Positions 18,714 through 27,789 of a stretch of DNA of 42,948 bases are shown one piece after another. The stretch is taken from the NCBI GenBank assembly GCA_030591625.1, contig JAUVAR010000002.1, positions 1 through 42,948 on the forward strand, written 5' to 3'. The stretch's first letter is position 1; each line of letters opens with the position of its first letter. The translations under genes were made by a program, and so were the position numbers. The DNA comes from Candidatus Zixiibacteriota bacterium. Lineage in GTDB: Bacteria; Zixibacteria; MSB-5A5; GN15; FEB-12. The notes beneath the pieces are model-generated. The model searched no databases. It was given only the letters and a program-made list of their open reading frames with translations, and had not been told where the DNA came from.

Positions 18714-21700
18714 TCGCCTTTATCATAAGACGTCCTGTGCTGGTGGCTATGATAATAGCCGCACTCTGTTTGCTGGGCATTGTTGCGTATGATCGCCTGC
18801 CGGTTGAAAACCAGCCCTCAATCGAACTACCTATGTTAATTGTAGTGGTTGGTGGTGCCCGCGACTCTGACCCATCTTATCTTGAACGACATGCGGTAGT
18901 ACCACTTGAGAGTGCAATAGCCGGACTTGAAGATATTGAGTCGATAGAATCATACATCAGTCGTAACCGAACAACTGTCTTTGTTTATTATCAACAATCA
19001 ACTGATGTTCGTTATGCCTACCTCAAGCTTCAACAGCGAGTAAAGGCTGTTCAACAGGAGATGGGCAACAGTTTCTTTTTCTCTGTCTGGAAAATTGATA
19101 CAGAACAATTAGCAAACAGGTTTATGACACTCGAAGCGCGTGGCGCAGGTGATGTTGATCAGATACGAAACGTAATTGACCGTAAGGTAACTGCTGAACT
19201 CCAAAATATCGACGGTGTCGCTAATGTCGCAATCTATGGCGGGCGTGAACGTTCGGTTGAAATTCTTCTTGATGAAACAGCAATGGCTGCACATAAGCTG
19301 ACTTCGGCACAAATCAGAAACGCTATCGCATCGGGCAATCAGGACCGTCAGTTCCTTGGCCATGTAACTGATGGCCGACGTAAGCATGCAGTAAATTTGG
19401 GGTCCGATCTTACATCCGTAGAAAATCTTGGTAATATTGTTCTGAAGGAACAAGGGCCGGTTCTGCTTAAGCATGTTGCCGAGGTATTAGATGGTGCGTC
19501 GGAAGAGACTTCGATTTCACGAGTCAACGGCATGGAGTCAGTTTCGGTTTCAATAATTCGTGAACGACAGGCGAACTTATTGGAACTGGCCGAACGAACT
19601 CATGAACAGATTGAAAAACTTAATGAACAACTCAAGATTGATGGTATCGAGCTAATCGTAAAAGAAGATCAAGCTGAAGCGATCTCAAAAAATATTGACA
19701 CGATCAAAGAGCTTGCACTAATCGGTTCAATTTTGGCAATAATTATACTATGGCTTTTCCTTCGCAACTTTGCTTTGGTGCTTGTTGTTGCCGGAGCAAT
19801 TCCGATATCTGTTTTGATAGCACTCAATTTCTTTTATGTCTATGACCTGACAATCAATACGCTCTCGCTTTTTGGAATCGCTATTGCCATTGGTATGCTG
19901 TTGGATAATAGTGTTGTTGTTTTAGAATCGATTCACAGACAGATAGGACTGGGCAAAAATCCGTACGATGCGGTCATCATCGGGGCCGGCGAAGTTTGGC
20001 GTCCTGTCATGGCTTCCACTATGACTACAGTTGCGGTTTTCCTTCCGTTTATTTTTACCGACAACTTTTTGATACAACTGTTGGGACGTCATATTGGAAT
20101 TTCGATTGTCTCGACTCTGCTTGTATCACTCGGTGTTGCCTTTTTAATTATTCCCGCTTTCGCATACAGATTTTTGTCTAAGAAAAGTGATTCGTCAATT
20201 GCCGACATGAACATCATTCCCCGCTCAAACCGAATGATGCAAATTTATACTCTATTCTTAAAATCATGTCTGCGTTTCCCTGCTCGTACTTCGATTATTA
20301 GTGTCGTTGTGCTTTTCATGAGTATCATAATTTGTCTCGCGGTCAGTATCAATTCTCCAACTGAGGTAGAATCAGAGATGTTCAATCTCTATGCTACTCT
20401 TCCAAGCGGGACAACTCTTGACGTTGCTGACATACAGTCTGTAAAGATGGATGAACGAATTTCTGACATTGCTGAGTTAAAAGAACGTGCGGCTCAGATT
20501 GAAGAAGATCAAATCACTTTCTCGTTTGAATTGCTTGAAGATTACGAAGATATTGATGATCGTGACTTGAGTGCGGTTAAGTCTGCAATTATCAATAGTC
20601 TCGAAGATGGTTTTCCAAGAATAGATTTTAATTATGAACAGCCACTCTCCGATTCTCGTTATCAAGGAGGCGGTGGTGGAGGCATGGGCGGAGGAGGCGG
20701 TGATGAACGCGCCTTTGGACGTTTGCTCGGTATCGGTGTAGCCGAAGAAAAAGTTATTATACGTGGACAGGATATCGGTTTGCTCGCAACTGTCGCCGAT
20801 GACATTCAGTACAACATAGATAATATGGAAACAGTGCGTCGTTCGCGCCAAAGTATCGCTTCTCCAAGACCAGGTATTGATTTGGTGTTTAGTAAAACTG
20901 CAGTTGGTTATTTTGGTATTACTCCACAGGCGATAATTGCAGAACTATCGAATTTTCAGAGTGAAGTTTCTTCCGGCGTAAGCTTACAGGATGGCGACGA
21001 AAAAATATCGGTCATCCTCAAGAATGAAGAACTTGAGGAACGAAATTCTGATGATTTAAGAATACTGCAAATTCCTTCGAATGTTGGCGGTACTGTTCCG
21101 ATCAGTCAATTAGCTCGGTTAGTTTATACTTCATCACTTTCCGGGATTAACAGAATCAATCAGGAAAAAGAGGTTGAAGTAACTTATACTTTTGAAGATG
21201 ACATCACTGGATCAAAACAACTATTAGATGATGCAAGAGCATCGATTGATGATGTCATAGACGATATCATTCCTCCACCGGGAATTTCAATTGAAGTTGT
21301 TCATGATGAACTTGATCTTTCAGAATTTTATTTCCTTATCTTTGCAGCAATTGTTTTGATCTTCATGATTTTAGCTTCTGCTTTTGAATCATTGATTCAA
21401 CCTCTGGTCATGATGTTCACAATACCGCTTGCAACTGTTGGTGCCTTTTGGGGTCTTATTCTTACCGGAAATTCTATCATGAACGCCAACGCTTTGATAG
21501 GATTCATAATTTTGCTCGGTGTGATTGTGAACAACGGTATTATTCTGATTGACTACTCACGTTTGCTTCAGAAAAGAAATTATCGTCCTACGCGCGCTTT
21601 GCTGATGGCCGGACAGGCTCGCTTGCGTCCAATTTTGATAACTACTATTACTTCAGTTCTGGCGATGATTCCTCTGGCGATGGGCAACACCGACTATGTA

Positions 21701-23443
21701 GCAAAAATTGGGGCACCATTTGCAATTACGGTTATTGGCGGTCTTTCAATCGGAACACTGTTCACACTCTTATTGATTCCTACTTTTTCTTATGGCATGC
21801 ACACCGCCTTGGTATGGTGGCATAAGCTATCATTAAGAATCAAACTGATTCAGTTAGTTGCGTTGATTGGAGCTTCATTTATGATTTATAATGGTGTTGA
21901 TTCAACTCTCTGGCAATTTGCGAATCTGATCGCAGTATTTGGAATTGTACCTGGCATTACATATTTCAGCATGACATCACTAAGACGTGCATCATCAAAA
22001 ATAATTCCTGAGACTGATCCTATCACCATCAAAATCCACAACGTTGTAAAGTTCTATGACGGCTTCTCTCGTTTCGTTAGAGAATGGCACAAAGCTGATA
22101 GACGCAATGAACACTTACAGGCAAGAGGAGAACGGTTGCCGGGCAGAAAGACGATTGATCAAATCTGGCAACTTCCACTTTGGCTTTTCCATCTATACTT
22201 TGCGTATATCCATGCCGAAAGTGGTTTCTGGATTCTGATTTTCGCTATCACTGCATATATCCATACTGTTTTGTTAGGCAGATTTATTCTTGGTATCTTT
22301 AAGAGTAACGATAATCATTCAATCAAAAGTGCAAAATGGTACCAACGCCTGCTCACTCTTATCGTCTGGATTGCCCCGGGTGCAAATATTGGATGGTGGC
22401 TCTTCGGTCATGATGCTATCGCTTCGGCAATTGTCTTTGGTACACCGTGGTATCTGGCTGTTCTAATATGGCGAACTTCGGAAATACTATATCGCAACAA
22501 AACCGATATCATGCGTCTTACCGGCAGGTTCAAAAGAACCCGCAAACTTTTTTATCGCATGGTAAAAGCTATTCCAATAATTGGTAAGAAGAAGATTCCG
22601 TTCCGTGCTCTTGATCAAGTATCATTGGAAATCGGAAGCGGCATGTTTGGACTTGTTGGTCCTAACGGTGCAGGTAAAACTACCTTGATGCGAGTTATAT
22701 GTGGAATCCTCGAACAATCGCAGGGTGTAGTGACCGTTAATGGACTTGATCTAAATGAGTACCGCGAAGAAATGCAGGCATTGATCGGATATCTTCCGCA
22801 GGAGTTTGGTACTTATGAAAATATGACGGCGTATCAATTCCTTGATTACCAGGCGATTCTTAAAGGCATCACCGAACCAACAAAACGCAAAGAGATTGTT
22901 GAACGTGCAATCAAATCAGTGCACCTGGGAGAAAAACGGAATACTAAGATAAAAGCATTCTCCGGTGGTATGAAACAACGCGTTGGTATTGCACAAACAT
23001 TATTGCATTTGCCTCGCATTCTTGTTGTTGATGAACCAACGGCCGGACTCGATCCACGCGAGCGAATAAGATTCCGTAATTTACTTGCCGATCTTGCTCG
23101 TGACAGAGTTGTTATTTTTTCTACTCACATAATTGAAGATATATCAAGTTCGTGTAATCGTCTCGCCGTCTTAACCGATGGAAAGGTCAGATTCCTCGGC
23201 ACACCTGTTGAAATGGTTAAGCTGACCGAAGGCTATGTATGGCAAGCAACTGTGAGTGAGGAGTTCTTCGAAACTTTCCGTACAAAAGCAAGAGTTGTGC
23301 ATCATATGCGTGATGGTGATGGAATAAAATTACGAGTACTCTCAAAAGAGAAACCACTGGAACAGGCAAAAGCTGTGACGCCGTCGCTTGAGGATTCATA
23401 CCTTTGGTTGCTCGATACTATGGAGACCAGAGATGACAACTAA
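18710..23443 (+). CDS. RND transporter fused to an ABC ATPase
   Basis: One 1577-residue frame. Residues 1 to about 1035 are a complete RND pump: TM4 GMLLDNSVVVLES, TM10 GVIVNNGIILID, final helices ending LLIPTFSYGM. A Gly-rich insert near 651-664 lies in the second periplasmic loop. About 1035-1300 form an unassigned linker with four to five further hydrophobic segments and a basic, charged stretch (REWHKADRRNEH). About 1300-1577 are an ABC ATPase: Walker A GPNGAGKTT near 1317, Q-loop YLPQEF, signature FSGGMKQR, Walker B ILVVDEP, H-loop STH, all intact, then the same C-terminal domain as the free ATPase. The small permease overlaps its 3' end. It could link proton and ATP energy; I know of no standard family with this architecture. 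Confidence 0.92.
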   Translation: MIAFIIRRPVLVAMIIAALCLLGIVAYDRLPVENQPSIELPMLIVVVGGARDSDPSYLERHAVVPLESAIAGLEDIESIESYISRNRTTVFVYYQQSTDVRYAYLKLQQRVKAVQQEMGNSFFFSVWKIDTEQLANRFMTLEARGAGDVDQIRNVIDRKVTAELQNIDGVANVAIYGGRERSVEILLDETAMAAHKLTSAQIRNAIASGNQDRQFLGHVTDGRRKHAVNLGSDLTSVENLGNIVLKEQGPVLLKHVAEVLDGASEETSISRVNGMESVSVSIIRERQANLLELAERTHEQIEKLNEQLKIDGIELIVKEDQAEAISKNIDTIKELALIGSILAIIILWLFLRNFALVLVVAGAIPISVLIALNFFYVYDLTINTLSLFGIAIAIGMLLDNSVVVLESIHRQIGLGKNPYDAVIIGAGEVWRPVMASTMTTVAVFLPFIFTDNFLIQLLGRHIGISIVSTLLVSLGVAFLIIPAFAYRFLSKKSDSSIADMNIIPRSNRMMQIYTLFLKSCLRFPARTSIISVVVLFMSIIICLAVSINSPTEVESEMFNLYATLPSGTTLDVADIQSVKMDERISDIAELKERAAQIEEDQITFSFELLEDYEDIDDRDLSAVKSAIINSLEDGFPRIDFNYEQPLSDSRYQGGGGGGMGGGGGDERAFGRLLGIGVAEEKVIIRGQDIGLLATVADDIQYNIDNMETVRRSRQSIASPRPGIDLVFSKTAVGYFGITPQAIIAELSNFQSEVSSGVSLQDGDEKISVILKNEELEERNSDDLRILQIPSNVGGTVPISQLARLVYTSSLSGINRINQEKEVEVTYTFEDDITGSKQLLDDARASIDDVIDDIIPPPGISIEVVHDELDLSEFYFLIFAAIVLIFMILASAFESLIQPLVMMFTIPLATVGAFWGLILTGNSIMNANALIGFIILLGVIVNNGIILIDYSRLLQKRNYRPTRALLMAGQARLRPILITTITSVLAMIPLAMGNTDYVAKIGAPFAITVIGGLSIGTLFTLLLIPTFSYGMHTALVWWHKLSLRIKLIQLVALIGASFMIYNGVDSTLWQFANLIAVFGIVPGITYFSMTSLRRASSKIIPETDPITIKIHNVVKFYDGFSRFVREWHKADRRNEHLQARGERLPGRKTIDQIWQLPLWLFHLYFAYIHAESGFWILIFAITAYIHTVLLGRFILGIFKSNDNHSIKSAKWYQRLLTLIVWIAPGANIGWWLFGHDAIASAIVFGTPWYLAVLIWRTSEILYRNKTDIMRLTGRFKRTRKLFYRMVKAIPIIGKKKIPFRALDQVSLEIGSGMFGLVGPNGAGKTTLMRVICGILEQSQGVVTVNGLDLNEYREEMQALIGYLPQEFGTYENMTAYQFLDYQAILKGITEPTKRKEIVERAIKSVHLGEKRNTKIKAFSGGMKQRVGIAQTLLHLPRILVVDEPTAGLDPRERIRFRNLLADLARDRVVIFSTHIIEDISSSCNRLAVLTDGKVRFLGTPVEMVKLTEGYVWQATVSEEFFETFRTKARVVHHMRDGDGIKLRVLSKEKPLEQAKAVTPSLEDSYLWLLDTMETRDDN

Positions 23444-24170
23444 CAACCAATCTTCTACATCTCTGCTCGGAAAACTTTCTACTATTATTACATTCCTTCG
23501 CTATAATGCGTCGAACATCTTTGCGGGTAAATTCTTCTACTTCCTCGGGCTTGCAGTTGCAATTTATTTTACTGTAATTATTATTTATGTCCTTGATGAA
23601 GCACTACCCCCGGATGCTGAAGTTATTTACTATATGCTGCTCGTTCCAAGTGTCTTGCTGGTTTTTTATCCATCTTGTTACTCGATACAGGCAGATGTTG
23701 ATTCACGCATGATTGAAACTCTTTTTGGCATTCCTGATTATCGTTACAAAGTCTGGCTTGTGAGAAATCTGACTCAGTATGGGGTTGTAATTATTTTATT
23801 AAGCGGGCTTGCTATTTTAAGCAGATTTGCTATTGCAGAATTCAGCATTACAATGATGCTGTACCATCTTCTATTTCCTGTGATTTTCATAGGGAGTCTT
23901 GGTTTTTTAACTTCGACAATAAGTCGTTCCGGTAATGGTACGGCGGTGATTATGGTCATAGTGTTAATGGTTTTTTGGATTTTGTCTGCAGATGTACTTG
24001 AAGAGAGCAGATGGAATCTGTTTTTTAATCCATTTGAAAAAGTTGATATGTATCAAACTGTCATGCTCGAAGCTAACACATTTTATAATCGTGTCTATTT
24101 GATTGTTGGTTCAATTATTGCAACGATGCTTGCACTATTAAGACTGCAAAAGCGAGAACGATTTATATAA
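23433..24170 (+). CDS. Small ABC-2-type permease subunit
   Basis: Integral membrane protein of 245 residues with six predicted helices and short charged loops (DVDSRMIETLFGIPDYRYKVWLVRN between helices, ISRSGNGTA before the fifth). This is the layout of ABC-2 permeases. I start it at the ATG at 23433, with GGAG 7 nt upstream, overlapping the RND-ABC gene by 11 nt; the open frame extends 45 nt further up without a site. The overlap and order suggest it is the membrane partner of the ATPase domain fused to the RND pump, just as the first ATPase pairs with the permease/M1 protein. It is the last gene of the operon. Confidence 0.85.
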   Translation: MTTNNQSSTSLLGKLSTIITFLRYNASNIFAGKFFYFLGLAVAIYFTVIIIYVLDEALPPDAEVIYYMLLVPSVLLVFYPSCYSIQADVDSRMIETLFGIPDYRYKVWLVRNLTQYGVVIILLSGLAILSRFAIAEFSITMMLYHLLFPVIFIGSLGFLTSTISRSGNGTAVIMVIVLMVFWILSADVLEESRWNLFFNPFEKVDMYQTVMLEANTFYNRVYLIVGSIIATMLALLRLQKRERFI

Positions 24171-24196
24171 GCAATATTGTATTTATTAATATAGAA

Positions 24197-24238
24197 AGCC
24201 TGACAGTTAATTTCAAAACTATCAGGCTCTATTTGTTT
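24197..24238 (+). terminator. Terminator of the ABC/RND operon
   Basis: Stem AGCCTGA/TCAGGCT (24197-24228) extended by AGTT/AACT across a C-A mismatch, then CTATTTGTTT. On the minus strand it is followed by TTCTATATT, so it may also end the convergent amidohydrolase gene. Confidence 0.75.
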
Positions 24239-24253
24239 ATGTAGAGTTAATTA

Positions 24254-26152
24254 CTAATGTCGTTCCTGACAACAACCAAATCCTTCACCGGCGTTAATAA
24301 CTTCGTCGGTAAATGGTCCTTCGGGGAGTTTCAGTGCGGTCGGTGCAATTTGATTCATTGTCATCGCATCGTATAGACGTCCGTTGATCATCGTATATTT
24401 TATATTCTCCGACTGTCTGATATCAGCAAGCGGGTCACCATCAATAACAATAAGGTCAGCAAGCAATCCACTCTGAATCGAACCGAGTTGACCATCTAAA
24501 CCAATCGCTCGCGCACCCATCCATGTCGCAACACGTAATGCCTGATGCGAAGTCATGCCACCCTGCTCAAACATCCAAATTTCCCAATGAGCTGCAAGTC
24601 CCTGCATCTGACCATGCGAACCCATCTGAACATTGCCACCACGACGAACAACTTCTGCGGCTGTTTGCGCAATTGTAATATGATGATATTCTCTATCGGG
24701 TGCCATGTCACGACGAACTGATTTAGGTTCATAGACCGAACGCGGCGTGAACGCAGCCAGACGTTTGTTTTCATATACCTTTGTATGTTGATACCAGTAT
24801 TTCTCACCTGAGAGACCACCGTACGAAACAACGAGCGTAGGAGTGTAGCCCGAACCAAAACGACTAAGCAAATTCAACTCAGGTTCATACAACGGTGCCA
24901 CCGGGATGTTATGCTCAAGTGTTGTGTGGCCATCTAATAGTTGAGTCATGTTATGATGAAGGGTCGAACCACCTTCGGGTACGACCATTATACTATCGGC
25001 CAGAGCAGCTTTGATAACCATCTGACGTTGATTACGTCGCGGCTGGTTGTAGCTCTTAACCGAGAACGCACCCCATGCAGCAGTACGTTTGATAGCTGAG
25101 ACAGCATCTTCATATTTGTTGATGACCGTTTTGAAACTTCCGTCGGCCCCATACAAAATTGTACCTGTGCTAAAAATGCGAGGTCCAATCAACATCCCTT
25201 TGCGAACACGTTCACTTGCGGCGAATATCATTTGAGTATTGTTCGATGGGTCATGAATAGTTGTTACACCAAACGCAAGATTGGCAAGAAGACTCCAACT
25301 CTGTTGAGCATAGATGCCACTATTGCTCGACCATACGTGCGCATGAACATCAACAAAACCCGGAAGGACAGTCATGCCGGTAACATCGATAATCTGTGCA
25401 TTAGCGGGAATATTTATTGAACCAGCCGGTCCAACTTCTGCAATTTTGTTATTAACTACATGCACAACACCATTCTCGATGATCGACATATCATGCATCG
25501 GGAGAATACGACCACCTACGAAATAGATATCAGTCGCAGGCAAATCGTCAGTTTCAGTCCAGCCGATATTGGCGATCGCTTGAACAGCTTCATCTTTTTC
25601 GTCCTCTTCTGCATCTTCGTCATTGCTGTCATCACCGTCGTCATCATCATCTTTTTCTTCAACGACGTAAAGTGAATCAACAAACTCGGAGAAAAGTTCT
25701 GGACCAAGAGACCATGTCACCTGTTTGCTGTCGTGTGTCCAGCCGAGATAAGTTCCGGCATGTTCGCTCAACTGTTTAACCGGAAGGCTTTTCATGCTCG
25801 CTTGAACAGAAAGTGGCATCGGCGATTTTGGGAACGGGATAACATAGCTCTGCCATAATTCTTCGAAGGCGAGCCAGTTTTCATCGGGCGACAATCTGTA
25901 ATCAACCGCGTATTTCGATTTAGCAATCACTCGCCGGTCGGAACCGAGAAGGTTGTAAGAAATAAGTGCCGCACCGTCACCCTCCCAACCTACAAGATAA
26001 ACACGGTTGCCATCTTTGGAGAAACGTGGTGTTCCACCGGAGCGTGTTAACAGACGCGGATCTTGTTTACCATCGATACTCGCAATATAAATACCCGGCT
26101 CTTCATCCCAGATCCTTCCACGAAATGAATCACCACCCGAACGATCATACAC
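24254..26152 (-). CDS. C-terminal half: last propeller blades plus amidohydrolase domain
   Basis: 632 codons from a GTG, but no ribosome site precedes it and it opens in mid-repeat (VYDRSGGDS...EEPGIYI), so independent translation is doubtful. Residues about 1-160 are PD40-type blades. About 165-185 is a run of Asp/Glu. The amidohydrolase starts with TDIYFVGGRILP. The metal-site motif VDVHAHVW (HxH) near 265, GVTTIHDP, TTLEHN and GSHGQMQGLAAHWE are intact, as is the terminal DLIVIDGDPLADI. It ends in FGCCQERH, a Cys/His tail of this family. These enzymes are imidazolonepropionase/dipeptidase-like metallohydrolases of unknown substrate. The catalytic part itself shows no damage. Confidence 0.85.
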   Translation of the reverse strand: MYDRSGGDSFRGRIWDEEPGIYIASIDGKQDPRLLTRSGGTPRFSKDGNRVYLVGWEGDGAALISYNLLGSDRRVIAKSKYAVDYRLSPDENWLAFEELWQSYVIPFPKSPMPLSVQASMKSLPVKQLSEHAGTYLGWTHDSKQVTWSLGPELFSEFVDSLYVVEEKDDDDDGDDSNDEDAEEDEKDEAVQAIANIGWTETDDLPATDIYFVGGRILPMHDMSIIENGVVHVVNNKIAEVGPAGSINIPANAQIIDVTGMTVLPGFVDVHAHVWSSNSGIYAQQSWSLLANLAFGVTTIHDPSNNTQMIFAASERVRKGMLIGPRIFSTGTILYGADGSFKTVINKYEDAVSAIKRTAAWGAFSVKSYNQPRRNQRQMVIKAALADSIMVVPEGGSTLHHNMTQLLDGHTTLEHNIPVAPLYEPELNLLSRFGSGYTPTLVVSYGGLSGEKYWYQHTKVYENKRLAAFTPRSVYEPKSVRRDMAPDREYHHITIAQTAAEVVRRGGNVQMGSHGQMQGLAAHWEIWMFEQGGMTSHQALRVATWMGARAIGLDGQLGSIQSGLLADLIVIDGDPLADIRQSENIKYTMINGRLYDAMTMNQIAPTALKLPEGPFTDEVINAGEGFGCCQERH

Positions 26153-26158
26153 GAAAAA

Positions 26159-27580
26159 TTACCAAACCCGTGAACAAGATACAGAGGCGTAATGCCCTGG
26201 TCGGTCAACAACCGTGCGTGCTTTGCTTCCATTTAGCTTCATCACCATGACTCGGCCACCTATGCGGTCGTTCCATGTTGTGTATGCGATCATTTTTCCA
26301 TCGGGAGAGATTTCCGGAGCAAATTCATAAGCATCTATTTGTTTGGTTAATCTTGTTTGTTTACCACTTGCAAGGTCATAGGCACGTATGTAACCGAGAG
26401 CTTGAAAGATTACTTTCTTGCCATCTGGAGTTAGCTGTGGCCACCTGGCAACTTTGATATTGAATTTACCCGATGTAATATCAGGCGAGAATCTAAGCGG
26501 GTCAGCCACAACCTGTTCGATACTTGCTTTGAATGGGATTTGATTTGCCATCCCCGTTGTTGCATCGATGCGCCAGATTTTACCTTTTGCCCAGATAACG
26601 ATCTGTTTTCCGTCGGAGGTCCAGTCAAAGCCTGGCCATACTCCAAAGATCGCCCATGCTTCCTGTTGGTCACGGTCGAGCTGATCCCAAAGATGCTTTA
26701 TCGTTCCGGTTTCAATATCAAACAACGACAACACCGAACGATCCTGAACCCGCCTTACGAAGGCAATAGTCCTACCATCGGGTGAAACTTGAGGCCTGAC
26801 AGCGCCACCATTCAAACGTACAAGATTGCGTAGTTCGTTTGTTTCCAGGTCAAGCCTGCGGACAACATAGATCGACCCATTAGGATCTTTGTTATACTGG
26901 AACGATGACCCGCCCGACATATCCTCCGACCAGTACAGATATTTTCCATCGGGAGAGATGACGGGTTCACCGGCATCCTGTTGTTGATTTTTCCGTTTGG
27001 TTAATTGAACGCCACTACCTGGTTCATCTATTCTAAAGAGCCACATCTCTCCGGCACCGAGTGAACGACCCGATGTAAAATGTTTTCGCGCAACAAAGTA
27101 TTCACCACCCGGATGCCAGGTACCGTTGTTTAGAAGACGAAAAGTTTCAGTCGTTAAGGCATGACGATTTGTACCGTCTGAATTCATCACCCAGATATTA
27201 TCGCCACCGCCACGATCGGATGTAAACAGAATCTGTTGGCCGTCGGGACTGAAACGCGGTTGGATTTCGTATGGAAGTCCGCCAGAGATCAGCGTCGCCT
27301 CTCCCCCTGCGAATGGAATAGTGTAAATATCACCGAGCAGATCAAAAACAATTGTTTGTCCATCGGGCGAGATATCTACAGACATCCATGTCCCTTCGGT
27401 CGTTTCGAACCGGACGGTGTCATGAGGGACAGCTATTTCGGCAACGTCCCAATCTTTATCTTTTTCGGTTTTTGTAGAGTCTGTTTCTGTCTTAGTGGAA
27501 TCTTCGGTCGCAAGTGTCAGTGCAGGCAACACTGATGCGAGAAAAAAGCAAAAGCTTAGTAGTTTTTTTATTATACTCAC
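26159..27580 (-). CDS. N-terminal half: signal peptide and TolB/PD40 beta-propeller
   Basis: 473 codons from a GTG with GGAGG 4 nt upstream. Signal peptide about 1-25, then a Thr/Lys/Asp repeat (STKTETDSTKTEKD). At least six PD40 blades follow with the (F/V)SPDG..I.(F/Y) motif: ISPDGQTIVF, FSPDGQQILF, ISPDGKYLYW, VSPDGRTIAF, LTPDGKKVIF and ISPDGKMIAY. The last residues before the stop (after PGHYAS) no longer match the blade consensus, whereas the codons just after the stop do. Propellers of this kind shape access to the fused amidohydrolase. No gene partner other than the second half is nearby. Confidence 0.85.
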   Translation of the reverse strand: MSIIKKLLSFCFFLASVLPALTLATEDSTKTETDSTKTEKDKDWDVAEIAVPHDTVRFETTEGTWMSVDISPDGQTIVFDLLGDIYTIPFAGGEATLISGGLPYEIQPRFSPDGQQILFTSDRGGGDNIWVMNSDGTNRHALTTETFRLLNNGTWHPGGEYFVARKHFTSGRSLGAGEMWLFRIDEPGSGVQLTKRKNQQQDAGEPVISPDGKYLYWSEDMSGGSSFQYNKDPNGSIYVVRRLDLETNELRNLVRLNGGAVRPQVSPDGRTIAFVRRVQDRSVLSLFDIETGTIKHLWDQLDRDQQEAWAIFGVWPGFDWTSDGKQIVIWAKGKIWRIDATTGMANQIPFKASIEQVVADPLRFSPDITSGKFNIKVARWPQLTPDGKKVIFQALGYIRAYDLASGKQTRLTKQIDAYEFAPEISPDGKMIAYTTWNDRIGGRVMVMKLNGSKARTVVDRPGHYASVSCSRVW

Positions 27581-27733
27581 GGAACCTCCCGGGTCTCCAA
27601 ATTCGAATTGTCGAGATACGAATGATTGACAGTCATATAATGCAGGAAATATCAGAATTGCGAAAGCGAATAATTTTCGCGTGCTAACTCTTTGCTACCA
27701 AAGCTGATCAGGTTCATTTTTTTGCCCATACAA

Positions 27734-27770
27734 AAGGCCTCAGTAATAATTACCGAGGCCTTATTTTTGG
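27734..27770 (-). terminator. Terminator downstream of tldE
   Basis: Hairpin AAGGCCTC..GTAAT/ATTAC..GAGGCCTT (27734-27762) with one A-C mismatch. On the minus strand it is followed by TTGTATGG; on the plus strand by ATTTTTGG. It lies directly after the tldE stop. Confidence 0.75.
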
Positions 27771-27789
27771 TTATACCTAAACTGTGCGA

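Larger units (their letters stand above)
24254..27580 (-). pseudogene. PD40/amidohydrolase gene interrupted by an in-frame TAA
   Basis: The two adjacent frames below are in the same reading frame, separated only by TAA at 26161-26159 and three further codons. Joined they give about 1108 codons, the usual size of the secreted TolB-propeller/amidohydrolase family, and the stop falls inside a propeller repeat. Nonsense mutation, a cluster of small indels, or an assembly error would all fit. Confidence 0.7.

Noticed and set aside
26152..26161. Two independent genes in the amidohydrolase region
   Set aside because: Second frame begins in mid-propeller blade from a GTG without a ribosome site and is in phase with the first.
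27694..27722. Resemblance to the GAACCTGATC part of a TPP riboswitch on the minus strand
   Set aside because: Only about 10 bases match; the GCGTAGGGA and CTGAGA elements are absent and the next genes downstream are not thiamine-related.
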